The notes: generated by a model not told the origin, from the sequence alone. A stretch of DNA of 64,000 nucleotides from Thalassobaculum fulvum (GCF_014652915.1 NZ_BMZS01000004.1:1-64000); one strand, 5' to 3'; positions 14,790 through 23,248 are shown, counted from the stretch's first letter. Numbers and translations: made by a program.

Positions 14790-15650
14790 CTACAGCCCGA
14801 GGCGATAGCGCAGGACCCTGGCCGCATAGCGCCAGGCCAGGCCGGCCGCCGGCTCGGGTGGCAGGGCGAAAGGCTCGCAGCCGACCCGTTCGAGCCGGGC
14901 TGCGTGGTCCGCCGCCCGGTCGGCCAGCAGGCGCAACGGCCGGAAAGCCGGATCCCGGAATCCCGCCGAGTCGCGGGCCGCCGCGAGATGGCCGCGGGCC
15001 CGCTCGACGACCGGCCGGACCGCCGCCGACAGATGCACGGAGGCGCCCATATCTCTTATTTTCTGGTGAGATATGCCCGTTTTCTCAAGTAGTGCTGCGG
15101 GTAGCGGCGCCCGGCCGGCTGCCACAAGCACCGGTACCGCCCGCATCAGCCCGAGCAGCCCCCAGGCCGTCCCGGCCGACATTCCGGAGGCCGGATCCCC
15201 GCCAAGCACCTCGGCCAAGGCGGCGTGCAGTTCGCCCGCGGTGGCGGCGGCGTAGCGGTCGAGCTCGTCGAGGTCCGCCGGCGGCTCGTCCGCCAGGTCG
15301 GCCTCGCGGGCATCGACGATCCGCCGGAGCCGGTCGAGGCGCAGCCCCCGCCCGGCCGCGGCGTCGGCCAGCGGCAGCACGACCTCGTGGGCACGCGGCG
15401 TCCGCGCCTCGATCCCGTCGAAGGCCTCCCGCCACCACTGCAGCCGGATCGCGCCGATCGCCGGCTCGCTCACCACCTCGGCGGTCTTGGCGATCTCGTG
15501 ATTGGCCGCCAGCACCGCCAGCAGCGCGTCGCGCCGCGACGCCGGCGCGTACAGGCAGGCCAGGTACCGCTCCCGGTCGTGCCGGCGGGCGATCTCGGCG
15601 CAGGCATCGCGGAACGAATTCTCTTCCATCTCGTGTCGCAAACCCGCCAT
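14790..15650 (-). CDS. Squalene/phytoene synthase-fold protein, NDUFAF6-like
   Basis: A 286-aa member of the squalene/phytoene synthase superfamily. It keeps the fold landmarks (RRDALLAVLAANHEIAKTAE, RLQWWREAFDGI, LPAALLEKTG, AARVLRYRLGL). Where true prenyl synthases have the first Asp-rich DxxxD motif it has NHEIAKTAE, and the second motif is also absent. It is therefore probably not a prenyltransferase and instead resembles the mitochondrial complex I assembly factor NDUFAF6. The gene sits next to trmFO and near the Mth938 gene (NDUFAF3-like). Codons about 184-201 form an AT-rich patch with an 8-bp inverted repeat. Confidence 0.75.
   Translation of the reverse strand: MAGLRHEMEENSFRDACAEIARRHDRERYLACLYAPASRRDALLAVLAANHEIAKTAEVVSEPAIGAIRLQWWREAFDGIEARTPRAHEVVLPLADAAAGRGLRLDRLRRIVDAREADLADEPPADLDELDRYAAATAGELHAALAEVLGGDPASGMSAGTAWGLLGLMRAVPVLVAAGRAPLPAALLEKTGISHQKIRDMGASVHLSAAVRPVVERARGHLAAARDSAGFRDPAFRPLRLLADRAADHAARLERVGCEPFALPPEPAAGLAWRYAARVLRYRLGL
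15048..15100 (-). other. AT-rich patch with inverted repeat inside the NDUFAF6-like gene
   Basis: GC is 23/53 (43%), in a gene above 70%. On the coding strand the codons include CTA, CTT, AAA, ATA, TCT and AGA, all rare in this window. CATATCTC (15048-15055) and GAGATATG (15068-15075) are perfect 8-bp arms around a 12-nt loop. The upstream border, AGTAGTGCTGCGG on the plus strand (15088-15100), recurs at the border of another AT-rich patch at 44591-44603. Confidence 0.75.
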
Positions 15651-15701
15651 CGTCCAGAACTAGAACGATCCGCAGCCCCCGTCCACCGCCGGCCCCTCGC
15701 C

Positions 15702-16496
15702 ATGCTTCTCTCGACCCCGCGCGACATCCCGCTGCTTCCGGCCGCGCTCGGCTGCCGTGCGGCCCGGGAGATCGCCGGCGTGTACCGGTTCGCCCGCGGC
15801 CTGGACGACTTCGTCGACGATCCGCGCCGCCCGGTCGCGGCGAAGACCGGGCTCCTGACCACGGTCTCGGACTGGCTGCGCTCCCCGTCCGCGCCCGAGC
15901 TCGCGCGCGCCATCCGATCGCAATGCCGGGTGCCGCTCGACGGTCGGGTGCTCCGGCATGCCGGACGGCTCCGTCTCTTCGTCGAGCATCTGCAGCTGGA
16001 CGCCGCCGGCACGCCGCTCCGCGACCGGGCGGCGTTCGACGGCTACTACCGCGGCGTCGCCGGGGTCTTCGGCGACATCGTCTGCGATGCGTTCGGCGAA
16101 TCCTCCGAAGCGGTGCGCGCAGCGGTCCGGACCGCCGCGATCCGGCTCGGCATCCTGACCCAGCTCCGCGACGTCCCGGCGGATCTCGCGGCCGGGCGCC
16201 GGGTCTGCGGGCTGGAAGAGCAGGTCGCGGTGCTCGGACGTGCCGCAGCGACCGACGGCCGGCTCCGGCCCGAGATCGTCGCCGCCCATGTCCAGGCGGT
16301 ACTGGCGATGCTTCCGCCCCCAGCGTCGCCCCCGGGTCCGGGCAGCTCGGCCACCCTGGGGCGCTATCTGGCGGCGGTGGAGGCCGCGAACGCGATCCTG
16401 ACGGGCAGGCTGCTTCGGACGCCCGGACGCCCCGACCGCGCGACGCTCGGGCCGGCCGACCGGCTGGTCGTGGCCTGGCGCTTTCTGCGAGGCTGA
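15702..16496 (+). CDS. hpnC: Squalene synthase HpnC-like protein
   Basis: A 264-aa trans-isoprenyl diphosphate synthase. In the known pathway HpnC turns presqualene diphosphate into hydroxysqualene, on the way to squalene and hopanoids. Asp-rich motif 1 is in FARGLDDFVDD and motif 2 is QLRDVPADLAAGR, so both DxxxD sites are present. The usual N in NILRD is T/Q here (GILTQLRD), a mild divergence. The ATG at 15702 starts MLLSTPRDIPLLP; the reading frame continues upstream but that part is antisense to the neighbouring gene. hpnD follows after 4 bp. HpnE, the FAD reductase that finishes squalene, is not in the window. Confidence 0.78.
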   Translation: MLLSTPRDIPLLPAALGCRAAREIAGVYRFARGLDDFVDDPRRPVAAKTGLLTTVSDWLRSPSAPELARAIRSQCRVPLDGRVLRHAGRLRLFVEHLQLDAAGTPLRDRAAFDGYYRGVAGVFGDIVCDAFGESSEAVRAAVRTAAIRLGILTQLRDVPADLAAGRRVCGLEEQVAVLGRAAATDGRLRPEIVAAHVQAVLAMLPPPASPPGPGSSATLGRYLAAVEAANAILTGRLLRTPGRPDRATLGPADRLVVAWRFLRG

Positions 16497-16500
16497 CCCG

Positions 16501-17340
16501 GTGCCGGACGTCGCGCTTGGTTCGGGATCCCTGAGGCGCTCGTCGTTCCGGTACTGCTTCCTGCACATGCAGGCGCGGCAGCAGGCCGCCATGGCGGCCC
16601 TGCACGGCCTGCTCCAGGAAGCCGACCGCCTGGCCGACGACCCCGGCGACCCGGAGCGGAAGGACGCCCGCATCGCCGCGTTCGACGGCTTCGAGGCCTA
16701 CGTGCGCGATCAGTTCCGGCGTCCCGCCGGATCCGCACCGGAATTCATCGCCCTGACCGACGCCGGCGTGCGCTGGGACACGCTGGAGCCGGCGTTCGCC
16801 GCCATGCGCCGGGATCTCGAGGAACCGGCCCGGCTGGGCACCGTGGAGGAGCTCGACGCCTACTGCGATGCCGTCGCCGGTGCCCCCGGGCGCGCGATCC
16901 TGCAGATCGCCGGCTGCCCGCCGGCCCTGATCGACCCGCTCGCTCGGGAACTCGGCCGGGCGGTCCAGAAGACCAACATCCTCAGGGACCTGGAGGCGGA
17001 CGCCCGGGACGGCCGCCGGTACCTTCCCGAACCGCTGGCGAGCCCGGCTGACATCGCGCGCAGCTGCCGGACCGGGACCTGCCTGACCGACCTGCCGGCG
17101 GTGGCGGCGGTCGCGGCCCAGGCCGAACGGCACTACGCGAACGCCCTCGCCGCCGTGGAAGCGGGTCCGGCGACCGTTCGCGTCCTGGTCGGCAACGTCG
17201 CGATCGCCTACCGCACCATCCTGGCGGCGCTGGCATCAAGGTCCTACGCGACCGGCTCGATCGGCCGCGTGACGAAGGTCCGGATCGCCGCCCGCATCGT
17301 CGCCCGCTCGCTGCTTGCCCGCGTCCTGGCGCGCGGCTGA
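16501..17340 (+). CDS. hpnD: Presqualene diphosphate synthase HpnD-like protein
   Basis: A 279-aa squalene/phytoene synthase family protein. HpnD condenses two farnesyl diphosphates to presqualene diphosphate. Motif 1 is LLQEADRLADDPGDPE (first DxxxD as DRLAD), and motif 2 is VQKTNILRDLEADARDGRRYLP with DxxxD intact. SSFRYCFLHMQARQQAAM matches the family N-terminus, supporting the GTG start at 16501, 4 bp after the hpnC stop. It is convergent with the membrane-protein gene. Confidence 0.8.
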   Translation: MPDVALGSGSLRRSSFRYCFLHMQARQQAAMAALHGLLQEADRLADDPGDPERKDARIAAFDGFEAYVRDQFRRPAGSAPEFIALTDAGVRWDTLEPAFAAMRRDLEEPARLGTVEELDAYCDAVAGAPGRAILQIAGCPPALIDPLARELGRAVQKTNILRDLEADARDGRRYLPEPLASPADIARSCRTGTCLTDLPAVAAVAAQAERHYANALAAVEAGPATVRVLVGNVAIAYRTILAALASRSYATGSIGRVTKVRIAARIVARSLLARVLARG

Positions 17341-17353
17341 CCGGCGGTTCGCC

Positions 17354-18433
17354 TCAGGAACCGGCCAGCAGCCCACGCAGCTCGTCGTACCGGACCACCA
17401 CCGTGATCGCCGGGCTGACCACCGGCACGACGACCGAGACCGCCAGCCGCGCGACATTGACCTTCGAGAGGACGCTCGCGGTGATCTGATCGATCTTCAT
17501 CATCAGGTCGTACAGCCCGTCGATCTCGTCGACCGCGAAGCTCTTCGCCGTCGGGCTGTCGGCCAGGGCGGCGATCCGCTCCTGCAGCGCCGACTTGAGA
17601 TGCGTGCCCGCACCGCTCACAGCCCCGTTCAGGCTGGAGATCGTCTGCAGGACGTACAGCATGTTGAACAGGAACACCGGAAACAGCACGAAGACCGACC
17701 CGAACCAGACCAGTTCGGGATGCTGCCAGCGAATGACGTGCAGCGCCGCCGCGAACAGCCCGACCACGAACGAGAAGTAGAAACAGAACGAAACGACCAC
17801 GTCGACGATGCTGGTCAGCGCCGGCCCGAACGCGAACACGCTCGGCGACCGGGCGTTTGCCGGATCGGTGATCCAGTTCACCCAGGCGATCACCCGAACG
17901 CCCATGTAGATCCCGCCGCCCGACACGAACAGGACGACCAGCCCGCCGATCTGCAGCCAGGTGCGGACCGCAACGCCTCCCGGATAGCCGAGCGTCAGCG
18001 AGTAGAGCCACACCGGCAGTCCGAACGCCAGCGAGACGGCGAGGACGCCCCGGTCCGAGCCGATCGCGTCGACGACCGAGCGATACGCTTCGAGCCTGGA
18101 GCGGTCGACCAGCGTCTGTCGTGCGATGTCGTTGAAGCCGGCGATCCCCCTGTGAACGTTCTGATAGACGAACATCAGCGCGAACAGGATCAGCGCGGTG
18201 ATCGCCAGGCCGAGCGCGGCGTCGGACACGACCGGCGCACCGGTCAGCGCCAGCAGTACGCACCCCACCAGGAAGTACCCGACCGCGATCATGTAGGCCA
18301 AAGTCACCGGCGAGACGCCGATCCTGCCGGCGCCGCGCCGCAGCCCGCGGACGATCCAGGTCTCCGCGTCCGCGACGCGCGCCCGCTCCGGCCGAGACCG
18401 CCGTCCCGGCGCGCCGGTCCTACCGGCCGGCAA
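17354..18433 (-). CDS. Uncharacterised multi-pass membrane protein
   Basis: A 359-aa protein I do not recognise. Hydrophobic segments lie at about 45-65, 73-93, 130-150, 160-182, 205-235 and 245-268. A soluble C-terminal part follows (SALQERIAALADSPTAKSF, YDLMMKIDQITASVLSKVN), with a last short hydrophobic stretch near 320-335. The start is a TTG at 18433 that overlaps the end of the dCTP deaminase gene by 14 bp; GGGAGAGG upstream is a usable ribosome site. The overlap suggests co-expression with the deaminase, but no functional link can be read from sequence. Confidence 0.65.
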   Translation of the reverse strand: MPAGRTGAPGRRSRPERARVADAETWIVRGLRRGAGRIGVSPVTLAYMIAVGYFLVGCVLLALTGAPVVSDAALGLAITALILFALMFVYQNVHRGIAGFNDIARQTLVDRSRLEAYRSVVDAIGSDRGVLAVSLAFGLPVWLYSLTLGYPGGVAVRTWLQIGGLVVLFVSGGGIYMGVRVIAWVNWITDPANARSPSVFAFGPALTSIVDVVVSFCFYFSFVVGLFAAALHVIRWQHPELVWFGSVFVLFPVFLFNMLYVLQTISSLNGAVSGAGTHLKSALQERIAALADSPTAKSFAVDEIDGLYDLMMKIDQITASVLSKVNVARLAVSVVVPVVSPAITVVVRYDELRGLLAGS

Positions 18434-19583
18434 CTCCGCCCCCTCTCCCGGCCAGCGGCCGGAAGAACTTGGCGAGCGTCAGCCGCTGCTCGGCGTAGTT
18501 CGAACCGAGGTCCCGGCCGTACAGCACGTCGGGCACCGCCAGCAGCCGCTCGTATTTGAGCCGGGCGACCCGCTGGCCGTGCTCGAGCGCGAACGGCACC
18601 TCGTGCGACCGCACCTCCAGCACCGCCGGGGTGCCCCCCGGCCCCTCGCCGCGGTGGCCGAAGCCGGGATCGAAGAACCCGGCGTAGTGCACCCGGAACT
18701 CGCCGGCGGCGGTGTCGTACGGCACCATCTCGGCGCTGTAGCCGGGCGGCACCCGAACGCCCTCGCGCGACGCCATCAGGTAGAAGTCGTCGGGATTCAG
18801 GATCAGCCGCCCGGTGGCGTCCCCCAGGATAGGCTCCCAGAAGTCCAGCGGGTCGTAGTGGGCGACCTTCGAGAGATCGAGCAGCGGGGCGTGGCGACGG
18901 GCCCGATATGCGACCGGGTCGGCGCCGCGGGCCGCCAGATCGACCGATACCCAAAGCCCGTCGGCGATCACCGCCTCGGCGGACGCGCCGCCGGCGAACA
19001 CCACCGGATCGAGGTCGTGGGCCTCGCGCAGCTGCCGGTCGCTGGTGCCGGTCGCCCCGACCCGGAACCGGATCTGGTTCAGCCGGTCGCCGGCCCGCAC
19101 CACGATCGAGAAGGTGCGCGGCGCGATCTCCAGGTACATCGGCCCGGCGTAACCGGCGGGAACCTGCTCGAAGCCGGCGGCCCGGTCGACGATCAGCCGG
19201 GTGAACACGTCGAGGCGGCCGGTGCTGCTCTTCGGCGACGCGGTGCCGGAGACGCCGTCCGGCAGCGTCAGCCGCTCGGCCAGCGGCACGATGTAGACGC
19301 AGCCGCGTTCCAGCACCGTCGGCTTCGACAGGTCGAGCTCGTACATCTCCTGCGAGCGCTGCAGGTCGTCCAGCTTCTGCTCGACCGTGCGCTCGGGTCC
19401 CGGCAGGAAGCTGGAGACCACCCGATAGGCGCGGTCGCCGAGGCGCAGGTCCAGGCTGGCCGGCTGCAGCTGCGCGTCGAGGATCGCCGGCTCGGCCGCG
19501 ATCCAGCCGTCGCGGATACCGTCGCGCAGGTGCTGGATCGCCAGGATGCCGTGATCATCGGTCTGGGTGAAATTCGCGGGCAT
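18420..19583 (-). CDS. dcd: 2'-Deoxycytidine 5'-triphosphate deaminase (long, two-domain form)
   Basis: It deaminates dCTP to dUTP, supplying the dTMP route and keeping dCTP low. The 387-aa length is about twice classical Dcd (about 190 aa), matching the alphaproteobacterial long form with two dUTPase/Dcd-like halves. The first half includes LQPASLDLRLG and a trimer-interface and active-site stretch, TASPKSSTGRLDVFTRLI. The second includes FWEPI, LNPDDFYLMASREGVRVP and VHYAGFFDPGFGH. It begins 28 bp downstream of the Mth938 gene on the same strand. The unknown membrane protein overlaps its 3' end. Confidence 0.85.
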   Translation of the reverse strand: MPANFTQTDDHGILAIQHLRDGIRDGWIAAEPAILDAQLQPASLDLRLGDRAYRVVSSFLPGPERTVEQKLDDLQRSQEMYELDLSKPTVLERGCVYIVPLAERLTLPDGVSGTASPKSSTGRLDVFTRLIVDRAAGFEQVPAGYAGPMYLEIAPRTFSIVVRAGDRLNQIRFRVGATGTSDRQLREAHDLDPVVFAGGASAEAVIADGLWVSVDLAARGADPVAYRARRHAPLLDLSKVAHYDPLDFWEPILGDATGRLILNPDDFYLMASREGVRVPPGYSAEMVPYDTAAGEFRVHYAGFFDPGFGHRGEGPGGTPAVLEVRSHEVPFALEHGQRVARLKYERLLAVPDVLYGRDLGSNYAEQRLTLAKFFRPLAGRGGGVAGR

Positions 19584-19611
19584 GGGCGGGCCTGTCTCCC
19601 CGGAGAGCCGC

Positions 19612-19998
19612 TCAGTCGACCGGCAGCAGGGCCGCCGCGACCCGCCGGCCCTCGGCCAGCAGCAGGTTGAAGGTACGGCAGGCGGCGCCGGTGTCCATCA
19701 TTTCCGCGACCGGCCCGCGCTCGCGGATCCGCTGCCGTATCGCCGGCGGAATGAACACCTGCGCCCGGCCGGTGCCGATCAGCAGGATGTCGAAGCCGAT
19801 CTCCGCCCCCAGGATCGGCGCCAGGGTGTCCGGCTCCAGCGGCGCCAGCGCGGTCGCCGGCTCGACCGCCCACGGCACCGTGGTCTCGGGCATCACCAGG
19901 ACCGGCCCGCGATGGAACACCTGGGCGATCCGGAAGCCGCCGTCGCCGTAACCGTGGATGATCTGGACGCCTTCCGGGACGAGCGGGGTGACGTCCAT
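19612..19998 (-). CDS. Mth938-domain protein (NDUFAF3-like)
   Basis: A 128-aa protein of the Mth938/DUF498 family: IIHGYGDGGFRIAQVFHRG at the N-terminus and FDILLIGTGRAQVFIPPAIRQ in the core, ending in FNLLLAEGRRVAAALLP. The human member NDUFAF3 is a complex I assembly factor, but the bacterial role is not established. It begins 4 bp after secF, in the frequent alphaproteobacterial order secD-secF-Mth938. A second relative of a complex I assembly factor (NDUFAF6-like) is encoded 4 kb away. Confidence 0.88.
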   Translation of the reverse strand: MDVTPLVPEGVQIIHGYGDGGFRIAQVFHRGPVLVMPETTVPWAVEPATALAPLEPDTLAPILGAEIGFDILLIGTGRAQVFIPPAIRQRIRERGPVAEMMDTGAACRTFNLLLAEGRRVAAALLPVD

Positions 19999-20002
19999 GG
20001 GC

Positions 20003-20959
20003 TCATCCCTCGCGTTCGGCCCGCTCGTACTCCGGCACCGCGACGTCCTCGGACGGCTCGTCCTCGCCCCGGCGCAGCCCGGTGTAGAGCAGCAGCGGGA
20101 CCGCGATGAAGACCGACGAATAGGTGCCGATGACGATGCCCCAGATCATCGCCAGCGCGAAGTCCGCCAGCACCGCGCCGCCGAACAGGTAGATGGCGAC
20201 CAGCGCGAGCAGGGTGGTGCCGGAGGTCAGCGTGGTCCGCGACAGGGTCTCGTTGACCGACAGCTCGAACAGGTCGGCCAGCGGCATCTTCTTGTACTTG
20301 CGCAGGTTCTCGCGGACCCGGTCGTAGATCACCACGGTGTCGTTGATCGAGTAGCCGGCGATCGTCAGCACCGCCGCCACCGTGGCGAGGTTGAACTCGT
20401 GCTGGATCACCGCGAACAGGCCGAGGGTCGAGACGATGTCGTGGGCGAGCGCCACGATGGCGCCGACGCCGAACTGCCACTCGAAGCGGAACCACACGTA
20501 CAGCAGGATCGACAGCAGGGCGAGGCCGACCGCCAGGGCGCCGGCCTCGATCAGCTCCTGGCCGACCGTCGGGCCGACGAACTCGGTGCGCCGGTACTCG
20601 ACTCCCTCGCCGAGCGCCGCCCGGACGGCATCGGTCGCCTTGATCTGCGCGGCCTCATCGCCCTCCTGGCGCTGGATGCGGATCAGCACCTCGTGCTCGT
20701 CGCCGAACTCCTGAAGGCTGACCTCGCCCAGCCCCAGCCCGCCCAGGTCGGCGCGCATCTGGGCGATGTTGGCCGGCGCGGACGTCCGGACCTCCATCAG
20801 GATGCCGCCCTTGAAGTCGATCCCGAAGTTCAGGCCGATGGTCGCGACCGCGACCAGCGAACCGATCACCAGGATGGTCGACAGGACGAAGGCGAGCAGC
20901 CGGCTGCGGATGATCGGCAGCTTGGCATTGCGCGGGACGAAGCGGATCGGTTTCAGCAT
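20003..20959 (-). CDS. secF: Protein translocase subunit SecF
   Basis: SecF works with SecD as the proton-driven RND-type partner of SecYEG. The start at 20959 (MLKPIRFVPRNAK) is chosen because GGAGAGG lies just upstream; an earlier in-frame start would add 15 non-family residues. It has six membrane helices, the first at about 17-38. The signature FGIDFKGG is followed by a periplasmic loop, and ALAHDIVSTLG, GYSINDTVVIYDRVREN and TTLTSGTTLLAL lie in helices 4-6. At 318 aa the length is normal. It follows secD by 16 bp. Confidence 0.97.
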   Translation of the reverse strand: MLKPIRFVPRNAKLPIIRSRLLAFVLSTILVIGSLVAVATIGLNFGIDFKGGILMEVRTSAPANIAQMRADLGGLGLGEVSLQEFGDEHEVLIRIQRQEGDEAAQIKATDAVRAALGEGVEYRRTEFVGPTVGQELIEAGALAVGLALLSILLYVWFRFEWQFGVGAIVALAHDIVSTLGLFAVIQHEFNLATVAAVLTIAGYSINDTVVIYDRVRENLRKYKKMPLADLFELSVNETLSRTTLTSGTTLLALVAIYLFGGAVLADFALAMIWGIVIGTYSSVFIAVPLLLYTGLRRGEDEPSEDVAVPEYERAEREG

Positions 20960-20975
20960 CGCGGACCTCTCCGTC

Positions 20976-22538
20976 TCAAATCGGCAGTGTCGCGGGCCGC
21001 GCACGACGCGCCCACAGGGCCACGATCAGGCGGGTCACCATGACCGCCGTGAACATCGAGGTGAGGATCCCGATGCCGAGGGTGACGGCGAAGCCCTTGA
21101 CCGGTCCCGAGCCGAGCGCAAACAGGAACACCGCCGCGAACAGGGTGGTCAGGTTGGAGTCGACGATGGTGGTGAACGCCCGTCGATAGCCGGCATCGAG
21201 CGCGTTGATCGGCGACCGCCCGTTGTCGAGCTCCTCGCGTACCCGTTCGAACACCAGCACGTTGGCGTCGACCGCCATGCCGATGGTCAGGACGATGCCG
21301 GCGATGCCGGGAAGCGTCAGGGTGGCCTGCAGCGCCGACAGGGCGCCCAGGATCAGGCCGATGTTCAGCAGCAGCGCCAGGTTCGCGAAGATCCCGAACA
21401 GCCCGTAGGCGACCACCATGAACCCGATCACCAGCAGCAGGCCGACGATCGAGGCGATCTTGCCGGCGGCGATCGAGTCGGCCCCCAGCCCCGGTCCGAC
21501 CGACCGTTCCTCGAGCACGGTCAGCGGCGCCGGCAGCGCGCCGGCACGCAGCAGCAGCGCCAGGTCCTGCGCCTGCTGGACCGAGAAGCTGCCCGAGATG
21601 ATGCCGGTGCCTCCGAGGATCGGCTCGCGGATCACCGGCGCCGAGATCACCTTGTCGTCCAGCACGATCGCGAACGGCTTGCCGACGTTCTCGGTGGTCG
21701 CCTGCCCGAACCGCCGGCCGCCGACCGCGTCGAAGCGGAAACTGACCACCGGCTGGTTGTCCTGGAAGGTCGGCTGGGAGTCGACGAGGTTCTCGCCGCT
21801 CACCATCACCCGGCGCTTCACCACGTAGAACGGCGGACCCTGGTCGTCGGCCGACGGCAGCAGCTTCGACCCCGGCGGCACCCGGCCCTGCCGGGCGTCA
21901 TCGACCGACGCGTTCAGGTCGACCAGCTGGAAGGTCAGCTTGGCGGTCTGCCCGATCAGCGCCTTGATGCGCTGCGGGTCGTCGACGCCCGGAAGCTGGA
22001 TCAGAATGCGGTCGTCGCCCTGGCGCTGAATCAGCGGCTCGCGGGTGCCGGTCTCGTCGACCCGGCGGCGGACGATCTCGATCGACTGCTGGACCGCGTT
22101 GCGGGTGATCTCGGTGACCGTCGCCTCCGACAGCGCGACCGTGACCCAGTTGCCCTCGGTCGCGACCTCGGTGCCCGGCTCGAGCTTGCGCGCGAGATCG
22201 CGGGCGGTGTCCAGGTCACCGGCCTCGCGGACCTGGAAGCGGGCGACACCGGCATGCACGCCCAGGCCGAGATAGCCGATCTTGGCGTCGCGCAGCTCGC
22301 GCCGGGCGCTCTCGACGATCGCCTCGAGCCGCTCCTGCACGACCACCTTGCTGTCGACCTCGAGCAGCAGGTACGACCCGCCCTGGAGATCGAGGCCGAG
22401 GTTGATCTGCCGTCCCGGAACGCCCGTCGGCACGTCGCCGAAGGCGTTCCGTTCGAACGCGTTCGGGGCGGCGTAGACCACGCCCAGGAGGCACACGAGC
22501 ACCACCAGCGCGATCTTCCAAGTGGGGAACTGAAGCAT
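20976..22538 (-). CDS. secD: Protein translocase subunit SecD
   Basis: SecD is the partner of SecF in pulling exported proteins across the inner membrane. TM1 is WKIALVVLVCLLGVVYAAP. The domain LGLDLQGGSYLLLEVD is the D1 hallmark, and a large periplasmic region with the P1 head follows. Helices 2-6 include LTLPGIAGIVLTIGMAVDANVLVFERVREEL, which carries the conserved MAVDANVL(V/I)FER element with the proton-relay Asp. At 520 aa it is near the usual alphaproteobacterial length. It sits between yajC (33 bp upstream) and secF (16 bp downstream). Confidence 0.97.
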   Translation of the reverse strand: MLQFPTWKIALVVLVCLLGVVYAAPNAFERNAFGDVPTGVPGRQINLGLDLQGGSYLLLEVDSKVVVQERLEAIVESARRELRDAKIGYLGLGVHAGVARFQVREAGDLDTARDLARKLEPGTEVATEGNWVTVALSEATVTEITRNAVQQSIEIVRRRVDETGTREPLIQRQGDDRILIQLPGVDDPQRIKALIGQTAKLTFQLVDLNASVDDARQGRVPPGSKLLPSADDQGPPFYVVKRRVMVSGENLVDSQPTFQDNQPVVSFRFDAVGGRRFGQATTENVGKPFAIVLDDKVISAPVIREPILGGTGIISGSFSVQQAQDLALLLRAGALPAPLTVLEERSVGPGLGADSIAAGKIASIVGLLLVIGFMVVAYGLFGIFANLALLLNIGLILGALSALQATLTLPGIAGIVLTIGMAVDANVLVFERVREELDNGRSPINALDAGYRRAFTTIVDSNLTTLFAAVFLFALGSGPVKGFAVTLGIGILTSMFTAVMVTRLIVALWARRARPATLPI

Positions 22539-22571
22539 GTCGCTCGCCTAGCGTCGCCTTGCCGCCGGCGG

Positions 22572-23003
22572 TCAGCCCGAGGTCTTCGGGGTGTCCGCCG
22601 CCTCGTCCTGCTCGTCCTCGGCCGGTTCCTCGTCCTTGTCGGGCTTGCCCTTGCCCTTCGCGGCCGGCTTGGCGGCGACCGGCTGGCCCTTGCCGCGGAC
22701 CTCGGCGACCATGGTGCGCACGACCTGCACCCGGACGCCCGGGGCGATCTCGACGGTCAGCATGTCGTCGCCTTCGGTCACCTTGGTGACGATGCCGACG
22801 AGACCGCCGGTGGTGACGATGCGGTCGTTGCGGCGGATCGCCGCCAGGGCCTCGCGATGCTCCTTGGCACGCTTTTGCTGCGGGCGGATGATCAGGAAAT
22901 AGAAGACCGCCATGATCGCCACGAAGGGCGCCAACTGCAGCATCAGGTCCGGGGCGCCGCCCCCTCCCCCCGCCGCCTGCGCATAGGCCGGTGAAATCAA
23001 CAT
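22572..23003 (-). CDS. yajC: Preprotein translocase accessory subunit YajC
   Basis: YajC associates with SecDF. The start at 23003 (MLISPAYAQAAGG) has GGAG upstream; the longer frame to 23087 adds 28 non-family residues. There is one transmembrane helix at about 21-40 (LMLQLAPFVAIMAVFYFLII), followed by the signature RPQQKRAKEHREAL. The TTGGLVGIVTKV beta-barrel comes next. The C-terminus is an extra Lys/Glu/Asp-rich tail of about 35 residues, longer than in E. coli YajC. A sigma-70 promoter lies 70-97 bases upstream. Confidence 0.96.
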   Translation of the reverse strand: MLISPAYAQAAGGGGGAPDLMLQLAPFVAIMAVFYFLIIRPQQKRAKEHREALAAIRRNDRIVTTGGLVGIVTKVTEGDDMLTVEIAPGVRVQVVRTMVAEVRGKGQPVAAKPAAKGKGKPDKDEEPAEDEQDEAADTPKTSG

Positions 23004-23072
23004 GCCGCTCCGTCTCCCGCGGATTTGGTTCCCAGTCTCAGCGCGCCGAAACGGGCCGCGCGAGGTGGCGGG

Positions 23073-23100
23073 ACTATAGCGGCGCACCCGCGAATTGCAA
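23073..23100 (-). promoter_or_regulatory. Candidate sigma-70 promoter of the yajC-secD-secF operon
   Basis: On the minus strand TTGCAA (23100-23095) and TATAGT (23078-23073) with a 16-base spacer. Both boxes are good matches and sit 70 bases upstream of the yajC ATG. Confidence 0.6.
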
Positions 23101-23248
23101 CGACCGGCGGCCGGTTCGTGCGGCGCGGCGTTGACCGTGCCCGAACGCGTCGGTAACGTCCGCCGCTTCCATGGCGGACGCCCGTTTTCGCCGCCGCAAA
23201 CCGCCGCCCCAGATCGCCGAACCAGATCGCCGCACCGAGACCCGCGCC

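Noticed and set aside
18420-19583. dCTP deaminase as an antiphage defence gene
   Set aside because: The long two-domain form with full-length motifs is the usual alphaproteobacterial housekeeping enzyme, and no defence genes are adjacent.
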